From the NCBI GenBank assembly GCA_020698575.1, contig CM036247.1, positions 3,801,739-3,865,738 of the forward strand: 64,000 bases of DNA, read 5' to 3'. The notes under the pieces are model-generated. The model was given only the letters and a program-made list of their open reading frames with translations. It was not told the origin of the DNA and made no database searches. The position numbers and the translations under genes are program-made. Shown here one piece after another: positions 32,566 to 43,200 of this stretch (position 1 is its first letter; every line of letters starts with the position of its first letter). This DNA is from Bostrychus sinensis (Eukaryota; Chordata; Actinopteri; Gobiiformes; Eleotridae).

Positions 32566-33788
32566 AGTAGTAGTAGTATAGTGGTAGTAGCAGTAATATA
32601 GTAGTAGTAGTATAGTAGTAGTTGTAGTAGTATAGTAGTACTAGTAGAGGCTGGCTTGCTCCAAATTCTTGCAATTTCCCCACTGAGGGACTAATAAAGG
32701 TATTCTTACTTACTTACTTACTTAGTATAGTAGTAGTAGTAGTAGTAATAGTAGTACTAATAGTCGTAGTAGTATAGTAGTATACTAGTAGTAGTATAGT
32801 AGTAGTAGTATAGTAATAGTAGTAGGACTATAGTAGTAATAGTAGTAGTATAGTAATAGTAGTAGTAGTATAGTAGTAATAGTAGTATAGTAGTAGTAGT
32901 AATAGTAGTAGTATAGTAGTAGTAGTAGTAATTGTAGTAGTAGTATAGTAGTAATAGTAGGACTATAGTAGTAATAGTAGTAATAGTAGTAGTATAGTAA
33001 TAGTAGTAGTAGTATAGTAGTAATAGTAGTATAGTAGTAGTAATAGTAGTAGTATAGTAGTAGTAGTAATAGTAGTAGTATAGTAGTAGTAGTATAGTAA
33101 TAGTAGTAATAGTAGTAGTATAGTAATAGTAGTAGTAGTATAGTAGTAATAGTAGTATAGTAGTAGTAGTAATAGTAGTAGTATAGTAGTAGTAGTAGTA
33201 ATTGTAGTAGTAGTATAGTAGTAGTAGTATAGTAATAGTAGTATAGAAGTAGTAGTAATAGTAGTAGTATAGTAGTAGTAGTAGTAATTGTAGTAGTAGT
33301 ATAGTAGTAATAGTAGGACTATAGTAGTAATAGTAGTAATAGTAGTAGTATAGTAGTAGTAGTAATAGTAGTAGTATAGTAATAGTAGTAGTAGTATAGT
33401 AGTAATAGTAGTATAGTAGTAGTAGTAATAGTAGTAGTATAGTAGTAGTAGTAGTAGTAATTGTAGTAGTAGTATAGTAGTAGTAGTATAGTAATAGTAG
33501 TATAGAAGTAGTAGTAATAGTAGTAGTATAGTAGTAGTAGTAGTAATTGTAGTAGTAGTATAGTAGTAATAGTAGGACTATAGTAGTAATAGTAGTAATA
33601 GTAGTAGTATAGTAATAGTAGTAGTAGTATAGTAGTAATAGTAGTATAGTAGTAGTAATAGTAGTAGTATAGTAGTAGTAGTAATAGTAGTAGTATAGTC
33701 GTAGTAGTAATAGTAGTAGTATAGTCGTAGTAGTAATAGTAGTAGTATAGTAGTAGTAGTATAGTAATAGTAGTATAGAAGTAGTGGC
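32566..33788 (+). repeat. TAG/GTA microsatellite, left block, with LINE tail inside
   Basis: More than 1.1 kb of TAGTAGTATAGTAGTAATAG-type sequence. Larger blocks recur (for example the AGTAGTATAGAAGTAGTAG block near 33241, 33505 and 33777). At 32647-32726 it is interrupted by a LINE 3' end: CAATTTCCCCACTGAGGGAC, TAATAAAGG and (CTTA)4. Tyr/Thr/Leu frames on the minus strand are repeat translation. Confidence 0.96.
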
Positions 33789-36303
33789 ACAGGAGATGCA
33801 GAAAGGAGAGAACAAAGAAGTGTGCCTCCTTCATTGCAAATCCATTCCGCTTCATTAGGAAGTTGCTTGGCAACAAGCGGAGTGGCCACCTTGAATGTAC
33901 CGCAGAGGATTCCGACAACTACCTCTGAAGTGCCCTGAGTGACCCGCTCACAGAGACAACAGGGCACTGGTTACCCCTGTACCCCCAACAACGGAGTTTG
34001 ACAACAAGGAGCCAAGCTGGAAGGAGGTACAGGATGTTGTAAAGGCTGCCAGATTTGCCTCTGCCCTTGGAGCTAGCGGAGTTCCTTACAGTCTGTACAA
34101 AACTGCTACAGCAGCTGTGGAAGATCCTCAGTCTGGCGGCAAAAAAAAGTTGCCAACCAGTGGAGATGCACAGACGAAGTCTGGATCCCCAAACAAGAAG
34201 AGTCCAAAGACCTGGATCAGTTCTGGATCATATCTCTGCTCAGCACCGAAGGCAAGAGTTTCTTTAGTATCTCGTTGTGGAGATTGTTAAGTTTCCTCCT
34301 ACAGAATGAATACATTGACACGTCAGTCCAGAAAGGTGGGATCTCCAGTACACCAGGCTGCTTGGAACACACAGGAGCAGTGACAGCTCTTGAAGGAGGC
34401 AAAGGAAGGCAGAGGAGACATAGTGGTCCTATGGTTGGACCTCACCGATGCTTACGGCTCCATGCCACATAAACTCATGGAAGAGGCTCTTTCCAGACAC
34501 CACGTCATCATCAAGCTCATTCTAGACTACCATGGCAACTTCCAGCTGAGAGTCACCTCAGAGACCCTAGCATCTGAGTGGCACAGGCTCGAGAAGGGAT
34601 TTATAACTGGCTGTACTATTTCCGTCACCCTTTTTGCACTTGCGATGAACATGGTGGTTAAGTCAGCAGAAGCTGAGTGTCGGGGACCAGTGATGAAGTC
34701 TAGTATCCACCTCCCTCCGATAAGCGCTTACGTGGATGACCTAACGGTAACCACATCTTCAGTCCCCGGCAGGTGGATTCTTCATGTTCTTGAGAAGATC
34801 ATCTCCTGGGCCAGAATGTGCTTCAAACCATCAAAGTCAAGGTGTCTGGTGTTGAAGAAAGGAAAGGTAGAGGATAAATTCCACTTTTTCATCTCCGTTA
34901 CCATCATTCCAGCTCTGTCAGTAAAACCAGTCAAGAGCTTGGGGAAACACTTTGACTGCAGTTTGAAGGACTCTGACGCCATACGTAAGACCTGGAAACA
35001 TGGTTGGCCAAGAATAACGGGTCTGGTTTACCAGGCCGCTGAAAGGCCTGGATTTACAAACATGCCATTCTGCCCAAGATCTTGTGGCCCCTGCTGCTGT
35101 ATGATGTCTCCACAACGATCATGGAGGGTATGGAGAAAAAGATCAGCGCTTATCTTCAGAGGTGGCTTGGTCTACCAAGGAACTTGAGCAGTGCAACTCC
35201 CTTTCAGCAGCATCTTGGAGGAGTTTATGGTGTCACAGACAAGGGAAGCCTTGCTGTACCAAGACTCCAAGGACCCCAAAATAGCTGCAGCCAGCATCGA
35301 GGTGCGCACAGGGAGAAAATGGAGTGGGGCCACGGAATTGCAGGTTGCAGAAGCAAGGTTGAGGCAGAAGGCGCTGGTGGGGGCGGTAGCCAAGGGAAGA
35401 GCGGGCCTGGGATACCTCCCTAGACGCCAGATGGGCAAATCAGGGGGGAAAGAACGCCAACACCTCCTTCAAGAAGAAGTGTGAGCAAGCATAGAGGAGG
35501 TACGAATTAGCAAGGCTGTGGGACTCGGCCAGCAAGGGGCTTGGACTAGATGGGAGAACACCGTACAGAGGAAGGTCACTTGGTCAGATTTCTGGCACTC
35601 AGACATCTTCCGTATTAGATTTCTAGTCCAAGCAGTCTACGATACTCTTCCTAGTCCAGCCAACCTCCATACCTGGGGTAAAATAGACTCCCCTGCCTGC
35701 CACCTCTCTGCTGGGAGAGGGTCTCTCGAAGTTGCTGCCCTGTAGTGCTGGGTGAAGGTAGGTACCGTTGGTGCCATGACCAGGTACTCAAGGCAGTCGC
35801 TGAGATAGTCACCACAACCATCCAATCCACCCGAGGAGGAAAGGCATCGCCTTTTTCATTATGTGGGAACTGACTGTGCCCTGGGAGGAGCACTTAGAGG
35901 AGGCCCATGAGAGGAAGCTGGCCAAATACTCAGAGCTGGTGGAGCAGTGCAGAAGGGGGGTGGGGGGCATGGTGTGAACCAGTAGAAGTGGGCTGCCGGG
36001 GTTTTGTTGGGCGGTCCATGAGTAAAGCTTTGATAGGGCTTTGGATCTCAGTAGCTTCAAAGAGGCGTGCAATACACTCCATCACAGAAGCAGCAGAAAA
36101 AGGCACAAGATGGCTTTGGATAAATAGGGCAGGCCCATGGATCGGTGCTGCTGGGATGCAATCCAGGAACTGATCAATCCTGGATGGGTCACCTGGGAGA
36201 GGGGCTCTGATGTTGAAAGACCCGAAACCCCCATGATCCCAGGAACATCAGTGAAGATGCATCCCAGCGCAGCCTTCAGATGTATCTTTAAACCAACAAA
36301 ATG
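33789..36303 (+). pseudogene. Broken R2/R4-type non-LTR retrotransposon (RT plus REL endonuclease)
   Basis: A coding relic read across several frames. 34050-34390 gives WKIL, QWRCTDEVWIPKQEESKDLD and ISLLS fragments. 34390-35040 is open and has WLDLTDAYGSMPHKL, GFITGCTISVTLFALAMN and the catalytic AYVDDLTVT (YVDD). A frameshift near 35040 continues as ILWPLLLYDV and YLQRWLGLPRNLSS; 35191-35484 and 35518-35745 give VRTGRKW and FLVQAVYDTLPSPANLH. The last part encodes GEGRYRWCHDQVLKAVAE, then ELTVPWEEHLEEAHERKLAK, then WCEPVEVGCRGFVG, the conserved end of a restriction-like endonuclease (REL) domain. The stretch before ELTVPWEE, where the catalytic PD..D residues belong, appears deleted. Many frameshifts and stops; inactive. 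The clade (R4/Hero/Rex6-like) is inference. Confidence 0.85.
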
Positions 36304-36513
36304 TAGTAGTAGTAGTAGTATATTAGTAGTAGTAGCACAGTAGTAGTAGTATACTAGTGGTATAGTAATAGTAGTAGTAGTAGCACAGTAGTAGTTGGGT
36401 AGCACTTTATTTTAAACCAACAAAATGTAGTAGTAGTATAGTAGTAGTAGTATACTAGTAGTATAGTAATAGTAGTAATAGTAGTAGTAGTAGTTGGGTA
36501 ACACTTTATTTTA
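36289..36513 (+). repeat. Tandem duplication joining retroelement 3' end, TAG repeat and MITE end
   Basis: TTTAAACCAACAAAATGTAG at about 36287-36306 recurs at 36411-36430. Each is followed by TAG repeats and then TTGGGTARCACTTTATTTTA (36394-36413 and 36494-36513). So a ~120-bp block with all three parts is present twice, the second copy continuing into the full MITE. Confidence 0.82.
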
Positions 36514-37026
36514 AGGTCCACCTATAAACCATTAACTAAGTACTAATTAGCATGCTAGTTAGTGGTTAATTAGCTGTTAATTGGTAATTATAAAGCACCT
36601 ATTAGTCCCTTATTCTGTGTGACAGAATACAGCTACAGCTAATTAGCAACTAACTAACATTTTTCCCTTCATAAACTCATAATTACTGCTCATTAGTAGG
36701 AACTAAGGAAGTTGTTGAACATAAATTATGATCGTAATAAGCTTTTAAGCGTATTGGAGCATTATTAAGGAATAGTACCACAAAAAGCTTAAGATGATAA
36801 TTTATGTCCAACAACTTCCTTACTTCCTACTAATGAGCAGTAATTATGAGTTTATTAAGGGGAAAATATTAGTTAGTTGCTAATTAGTTGTGGAATTTGT
36901 TCACACAGAATAAGGGATTAATAATTGCTTTATAATTACTAATTATGGGCTATTTACCCACCAACTTGCATGCTAATTAGCACTTAATTAATTGTTAATA
37001 GGTGGACCTTAAAATAAAGTGTTACC
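36497..37026. mobile_element. Foldback MITE, GGTAACACTTTATTTTAAGG termini
   Basis: The termini are about 29-bp near-perfect inverted repeats (GGTAACACTTTATTTTAAGG then TCCACCTAT). Inverted similarity continues through nearly the whole 530 bp, with ATAAACTCATAATTACTG and GTTGTTGAACATAAATTAT in the left half mirrored in the right half, so a transcript or single strand could fold into one long hairpin. It is inserted in the TAG microsatellite. Confidence 0.9.
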
Positions 37027-37168
37027 AGTAGTAGTACAGTAGTAGTATTATACTAGTAGTAAAGTAGTAGTAGTAGTAGTAATAGTAGTAGTATACTAGT
37101 AGTATAGTAGTAGTACTATAGTAGTAGTATTATACTAGTGGTATAGTAGTAATAGTAAACTAGGAGTA

Positions 37169-37200
<32 letters not shown>

Positions 37201-37375
37201 CTAGTAGTAGTAATAGTAGTGGTATAGTAGTAGTAGTATAGTAGTAAAAGTAGTATAGTAGTAGTAGTAATAGTAGTAGTATAGTAGTGTTATAGTAGTA
37301 ATAGTGGTATAGTAGCAGTTGTAGATAGTAGATGTAGTGTAGTAGTAGTATAGTAGTAGAGTAGTAGTAGTAGTT
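37027..37375 (+). repeat. TAG/GTA microsatellite, right block
   Basis: Continues the TAG-rich repeat after the MITE, in the same strand sense as 32566-33788 and 36301-36495. Confidence 0.95.
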
Positions 37376-37865
37376 AAAATATCTGAGTCAGTGAGAAAAA
37401 AACAAATTTTTTTAGAAAACAGCCTTTGAAATTAATATTTCCAATAAAAATCTATAGCACGAGAGACTAGCTGTAATAAACTATACTGTATTAAAGTATA
37501 ATGTAATAAACTAAACTGTAATAAACTATAATGTAATAAACCATACTGTATTAAACTAACCTGTATGAAACTAACCACCTTCTTGAGTCAGTTGGACTTT
37601 TCTTTGCTTCAGTGTTAAAGCCTTGTGTTAAATTTGCAGCAGTTTATTTCCTACATCCCCTGTGCTTCATTATCAGTAAATATGAATCATACAGTTCATT
37701 TTATGATTTTAAGGGGAAAAAATGGTGCTGTTATTTTAAAAGGTTAATCCAGAAATAAAAACAATTGGTACCACTTTACAGACTATACAGAGTTAGTTAA
37801 TCATTAATAACCAGGTTATTGATCATTTACAAAGCATTACTTCATTATTCACAAACTCCACTGAG
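37376..37865. other. Unannotated, with short CTGTAATAAACTA repeats
   Basis: 37470-37565 holds five or six degenerate copies of a ~15-bp CTGTAATAAACTATA unit. The rest shows no gene. Confidence 0.6.
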
Positions 37866-38095
37866 TAGGGGTGTAACAATACATTTTTAATGATATGATA
37901 TGTAACGATTAGAGTTGTTTCAATCAATATTGTCTGATTCAGAATGCTACAATTCGATGATTCAACATCTTCACATCAATTTTTGCCAAAAATCATAAAA
38001 GTTTACTCTAAATCCAGCATCAGGGCAGCAGAATATAACATTCTATTTAATTAAAAACACAAAAATGACATCTAAAAACAGCTAAACTGATAGAA
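37866..38095 (-). mobile_element. TAGGGGTGTAACGATA-family MITE, fragment copy 2
   Basis: Begins TAGGGGTGTAACAATACA. TTTTTGCCAAAAATCATAAA followed by AGTTTACTCT and TTTAATTAAAAACACAAAA match 15310-15470 of copy 1 on the opposite strand. The far end was not found. Confidence 0.72.
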
Positions 38096-38274
38096 AATGT
38101 AAATGAATGCGCCTCTGTCCAGTAACTCTGTGGCAGATCAATCAAACTGTCAAAAACTGTAAACATCTGAGTCAGTTTAGTGTTTATTTATTCATTAAAA
38201 CATAGTTAATTACATATTTATTTACACTTTATTACTGCTTGATGGTGAGGAGCTATTTTAAAGCAGTGTTTTAG
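38096..38274. other. Unannotated stretch
   Basis: Possibly the remainder of the preceding MITE; nothing else recognised. Confidence 0.3.
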
Positions 38275-38690
38275 TTTTTGCTGTAGTGTTTTCAAATTTG
38301 TGTGCGTGTTTTTGAATTTGTGTGGATCTTTTAAAATTTGTGTGCCTGTTTCCAAATTTGTGTGCGTTTTCAAATTTGTGTGCCTGTTTTAAAATTTGTG
38401 TTTTCAAATGTGTATGCATTTTTTTTTTATTTCTGTGCATGTTTCCAAATTTGTGGGCGTGTTTTTGAATTTGTGTGGATCTTTTAAAATTTGTGTGCCT
38501 GTTTTAAAATTTGTGTTTCCAAATGTGTGTGCATTTTTTAAAAATTTCTGTGCATGTTTCCGAATTTGTGGGCGTGTTTTTGAATTTGTGTGCGTGTTTA
38601 AAAATTTGTGCGCATGTTTTTGAATTTGTGTGCATGTTTTCAAATTTGAGTGCATTTTTCAGCTTTTGTTTGCGTGTTTTTGATTTGTTG
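38275..38690 (+). repeat. Degenerate AAATTTGTGTGCGTGTTTTTG minisatellite
   Basis: About 18 imperfect units of 19-24 bp based on AATTTGTGTGC plus a T-rich spacer. A ~115-bp block (38396-38505 against 38505-38620) is duplicated. Phe/Val/Cys-rich plus-strand frames and Asn/Lys/His-rich minus-strand frames are repeat translation. Confidence 0.93.
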
Positions 38691-38950
38691 CCGTGACTTG
38701 CCCTTCAGGGCCACCGTAGGAAGGGCATCTGGTGTAACAGTTAATGTTGTTATATTTATTTCATTGTAAAACAGCAGCGTCCTCCATTTTCCTCTCAGTA
38801 AAACATCTGCCTCTGAGTGTGCAGTGATACACATATCCATTTGGCATAGTTTTTTTACACCAGATGCCCTCCCTTACACAACCTCCTCCATTTATCCAGG
38901 CTTAGGACTGACACAGAGCAAACCTGCACTGGCTGGTGACCCCCTAGTGG
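38691..38950. repeat. Dispersed repeat with 20-bp inverted pair
   Basis: GAAGGGCATCTGGTGTAAC (38731-38749) and TTACACCAGATGCCCTCCC (38856-38874) form an inverted pair. ACACAACCTCCTCCATTTATC and CAGGCTTAGGACTGACAC follow, the layout of a common fish dispersed repeat. Confidence 0.65.
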
Positions 38951-39124
38951 CTGAATTCCCTTAAGCCTTTACATTATTTACTATTTAAAAGCATTTAGTG
39001 TCCATATAAAGCTTCACAGTTAATACAGAGCTTTTGTAGTCTTAGTTTCTGCTTTAAAGGTAAAACACTTTTTTAAAAGCTGCTGTACAAAAACAAGTGT
39101 AATATTCTGCACATACAAAGACTA

Positions 39125-39506
39125 TAGAGCTGCACAATATATCGCATAATTATTGCAATATTAGTAAACACAATATCCGTATCAGAAGAATCTAAATATA
39201 TCGCATTATCGCTGTGGATTTACACTGAAGAATCATTTTCCTACCACAGCCTGAAAAGAAAATGTGTTGTGACTAAAGAAAAATGTTTAAAAAGTCCAGT
39301 TTTAGTGGTAATTTTTTTAATTTAGTAACAATTTAGCCTTGTTTTATTCCTGGTTTAGACTGTGTTCTTATGACTTGTGAATACAGGGACTCACATTTTT
39401 GTTTTAAGTGAATTGAATTTACTTTGTGCCTATTTTAAAATATCATTATCACAATATTCAACATATTATCGAATATCGGATGTTTTTCCAATATCGTGCA
39501 GCCCAA
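39125..39506. mobile_element. hAT-like MITE, TAGGGCTGCACGATAT family, copy 2
   Basis: Begins TAGAGCTGCACAATATATCG and ends ATATCGTGCAGCCCAA. It is flanked by perfect 8-bp copies of AAAGACTA (39117-39124 and 39507-39514). The interior matches 13319-13768 in inverse orientation. Non-autonomous. Confidence 0.93.
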
Positions 39507-39587
39507 AAAGACTACATACTTCCATTGTGTGCATTTCATCTCTACAGTCATCATGTCACAGTCGTACACAGATAAAAGAGTACTCAC

Positions 39588-39801
39588 TTGGTTAAATCCT
39601 CTTTAGAATCCTCTCCATCCCTCGCTTTCCTCTCCGCTGTGGTTTAAAGTCCGCTCAGACAGAAATGTGATGCTCCCGGCTCTCTCTGCCTCTCTCTGCA
39701 TCTCTCTGCCTCTCTCTGCCGCTCCTCGCTCCAAACGCTCTTTAAGTGTGGCACTGTGCTGCGAGCTGATTGGCCGAGGACACCCCTAAGCCCCGCCTCC
39801 C
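39588..39801 (-). promoter_or_regulatory. Candidate promoter and first exon, minus strand
   Basis: On the minus strand a GC box GGGAGGCGGGG (39801-39791) is followed 18 bases later by CCAAT (39773-39769). Then comes a GC- and purine-rich leader, with TTTAACCAA ending at 39588 and GTGAGT (39587-39582), a strong 5' splice site. No long coding frame lies in the leader, as expected for a non-coding first exon. Spliced to the acceptor at 22093/22094 it would give an intron of about 17.5 kb. The link to the GPCR is inference. Confidence 0.45.
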
Positions 39802-40420
39802 GTCTTTCTCTCTCTTCTTTAGACTCAGATTGTTGTAGTGATGTGTGCTGCCAAAACTCATTTTCACACCGTTCCAGCAACACTTTTTTCTGGCATTGGA
39901 ATAAATGAATGAATGGCAGCTCATACCTGAAAAAATATTACTATTAAAAATGGCTCCTGGAGGTGGTGTCTGGCTCTAAACATCCAATGACTCACAGTAG
40001 ATATCATTATTTGCGTCAATATGTAAACAAACGGTTCTTACAGCTACAGTCTTGGAGCTCATTATTAGTTATGCTGCATTCAAGTGGTCCTCGGGCCGTC
40101 GTTTTTCCGAGATGAGAAGTCATTTATCTCGGAAAGTCGGGATATTGACGTCACCACATGTAGATCGACAAAGTTATTGGTCAGTAATGTTATTAATTAG
40201 CATTTATCACAGCTAACTAGTCAGATTTAATATTATCTTTTTCACTTCTAATTGGCTGAACGTTAATAGATTTTGCAAATATTGCTTTAGCCAAAGGGCT
40301 TGGACGTTGGGTAAAAATAAATTAAGGGCAATGATTATTTGTCTGTTACTTCTATGTGAGGGAAAGCTTATAGTAAACTCATATTATTAGCAAAGAGCTC
40401 ATGTATAAAACATAAATTGG
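39802..40420. other. Unannotated, with one MITE-like end
   Basis: TGCATTCAAGTGGTCCTCGG then TTTTTCCGAGATGAG and TCTCGGAAAGTCGG (about 40075-40142) resemble a fish MITE terminus with internal inverted words. Nothing else seen. Confidence 0.4.
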
Positions 40421-40424
40421 TGTG

Positions 40425-42392
40425 CTACTGGTCTGGTCCTGGTCTGTTCCTGGTGTGGTTCTGGTGTGGTCCTGGTGTGGTCCTGGTCTGGTCCTGGTCT
40501 GGTCCTGGTGTGGTCCTGGTGTGGTCCTGGTCTGGTCCTGGTCTGGTCCTGGTCTGGTCCTGGTCTGGTCCTGGTCTGGTCCTGGTGTGGTCCTGGTCTG
40601 GTCCTGGTGTGGTCCTGGTGTGGTCCTGGTGTGGTCCTGGTGTGGTCCTGGTCTGGTCCTGGTGTGCTCCTGGTGTGGTCCTGGTCTGGTCCTGGTCTGG
40701 TCCTGGTCTGGTCCTGGTGTGGTCCTGGTGTGGTCCTGGTGTGGTCCTGGTCTGGTCCTGGTGTGGTCCTGGTCTGGTCCTGGTCTGGTCCTGGTCTGGT
40801 CCTGGTGTGCTCCTGGTCTGGTCCTGGTCTGGTCCTGGTGTGCTCCTGGTCTGGTTCTGGTCTGGTCCTGGTGTGGTCCTGGTCTGGTCCTGGTGTGGTC
40901 CTGGTGTGGTCCTGGTCTGGTCCTGGTCTGGTCCTGGTCTGGTCCTGGTGTGGTCCTGGTCTGGTCCTGGTCTGGTCCTGGTGTGGTCCTGGTGTGGTCC
41001 TGGTCTGGTCCTGGTGTGCTCCTGGTCTGGTCCTGGTCTGGTCCTGGTCTGGTCCTGGTGTGGTCCTGGTGTGGTCCTGGTTTGGTCCTGGTCTGGTCCT
41101 GGTCTGGTCCTGGTGTGCTCCTGGTCTGGTCCTGGTGTGCTCCTGGTCTGGTCCTGGTCTGGTCCTGGTGTGGTCCTGGTCTGGTCCTGGTGTAGTCCTG
41201 GTCTGGTCCTGGTCTGGTCCTGGTTTGGTCCTGGTGTGGTCCTGGTCTGGTCCTGGTCTGGTCCTGGTGTAGTCCTAGTGTAGTCCTGGTCTGGTCCTGG
41301 TCTGGTCCTGGTTTGGTCCTGGTGTGGTCCTGGTCTGGTCCTGGTCTGGTCCTGGTGTAGTCCTGGTGTGGTCCTGGTCTGGTCCTGGTGTAGTCCTGGT
41401 GTAGTCCTGGTCTGGTCCTGGTGTGGTCCTGGTCTGGTCCTGGTCTGGTCCTGGTGTAGTCCTGGTGTAGTCCTGGTCTGGTCCTGGTCTGGTCCTGGTT
41501 TGGTCCTGGTGTGGTCCTGGTCTGGTCCTGGTTTGGTCCTGGTGTGGTCCTGGTCTGGTCCTGGTCTGGTCCTGGTGTAGTCCTGGTGTGGTCCTGGTCT
41601 GGTCCTGGTGTAGTCCTGGTGTGGTCCTGGTCTGGTCCTGGTGTAGTCCTGGTCTGGTCCTGGTCTGGTCCTGGTTTGGTCCTGGTGTGGTCCTGGTCTG
41701 GTCCTGGTCTGGTCCTGGTGTAGTCCTGGTGTAGTCCTGGTCTGGTCCTGGTCTGGTCCTGGTCTGGTCCTGGTGTGGTCCTGGTCTGGTCCTGGTCTGG
41801 TCCTGGTGTAGTCCTGGTCTGGTCCTGGTCTGGTCCTGGTTTGGTCCTGGTGTGGTCCTGGTCTGGTCCTGGTCTGGTCCTGGTGTGGTCCTGGTCTGGT
41901 CCTGGTGTAGTCCTGGTCTGGTCCTGGTCTGGTCCTGGTTTGGTCCTGGTGTGGTCCTGGTGTGGTCCTGGTCTGGTCCTGGTGTGGTCCTGGTGTGGTC
42001 CTGGTGTGGTCCTGGTGTGGTCCTGGTCTGGTCCTGGTGTGGTCCTGGTGTGGTCCTGGTCTGGTCCTGGTGTGGTCCTGGTGTAGTCCTGGTGTAGTCC
42101 TGGTCTGGTCCTGGTTTGGTCCTGGTCTGGTCCTGGTGTGGTCCTGGTGTGGTCCTGGTGTGGTCCTGGTGTGGTCCTGGTGTGGTCCTGGTCTGGTCCT
42201 GGTGTGGTCCTGGTGTGGTCCTGGTGTGGTCCTGGTCTGGTCCTGGTTTGGTCCTGGTGTGGTCCTGGTGTGGTCCTGGTCTGGTCCTGGTGTGGTCCTG
42301 GTGTGGTCCTGGTGTGGTCCTGGTCTGGTCCTGGTGTGGTCCTGGTGTGGTCCTGGTCTGGTCCTGGTCTGGTCCTGGTTTGGTCCTGGTCC
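40425..42392 (+). repeat. 11-bp TGGTCTGGTCC array, about 180 copies
   Basis: A very regular 11-bp unit, CTGGTCTGGTC with GTGTGGTCCTG, TTTGGTCC and TGTAGTCC variants. The unit lacks stops in several frames, giving VLVWSWSGPG- and TRTRPGPDQD-type frames of up to 418 codons. It is related to the TTTAGTCCTGG arrays at 29.5, 56.4 and 61.0 kb. Confidence 0.98.
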
Positions 42393-43055
42393 GTGTTTTT
42401 AATGTGAAAATGAAGAAATATTTCAAAAGTGAGGATCCACTCTGTGCTGCTCTAAACTCAACACTTGAAGAGTAAAGAGGCAGACTTTTCAGTTCTTCAG
42501 TAAATATTGCCTCACTGCCCCCTACAGGCAAGGAGTGTTACCGCTCATTCAGTCTGCTCAGTTTGTTTGAGCTCACGGAACCAGACCAATGACATCATCA
42601 ACACAGGTCAACACTCATTTTCCTCAAACTATTTTTCAGTGTTATTCTTACAGGAGCCGCTGCCATCGAGTGACGTAAGTCCTCTTTGTTCAAACCCATG
42701 TTATTTATGTGTCCAGCGTAAACATGGCCAAGGCCATAGAGGCCACTGTTCACCTCCAATTATATTATTTTACATGGAAATCCAGAGAATGTGTGTCTAT
42801 ACAGGAGCCAGGTGTTTACTGAGACTCGAGTAAAGATGGCTACGTCAGTGTCACAATCAGGACCAGAGCACAGATGAGTCATAACACTTGGATAAGATAA
42901 GATTTGTTTGTTTTATAAAAATGATTTCCATCCAAACCAGCAGACAGACAGTTTTAAATAGATTGATCACTGGTATTTTAAAGTAAAAACTGTATTTAAA
43001 CGGGAGTATTCTCTAAAGCAGTGGTGGCTGGACACGTTTGGCTCGGGGAGAGTGC
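42393..43055. other. Unannotated stretch
   Basis: No gene supported. Confidence 0.5.
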
Positions 43056-43200
43056 GGGCTAACACTGAAATGATCAGAACGAGTCCGGTGACAGTGTATG
43101 AGCTTTGGAAAGACACAGGAGCACTTCCTGGTTTCACATTTCTATGTAGAGCCGTGAGACCGAGCGTTTTCAGCTCTGGAGAAGGGCAGCGCCTCAGTAA
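43056..43200 (+). repeat. 145-bp dispersed repeat, copy 1
   Basis: CTGAAATGATCAGAACGAGT through GGGCAGCGCCTCAG matches 60619-60755 in the same orientation with about 90% identity by eye. The flanking sequences differ, so this is a dispersed unit. The family is not recognised. Confidence 0.85.

Noticed and set aside
32757..33967. Tyr/Thr/Leu-rich membrane-like open frames
   Set aside because: Translation of TAG microsatellite on the minus strand.
40417..42531. Long Gly/Pro/Trp- and Thr/Arg/Asp-rich frames
   Set aside because: Created by the 11-bp unit in several phases; no start context or conserved domain.
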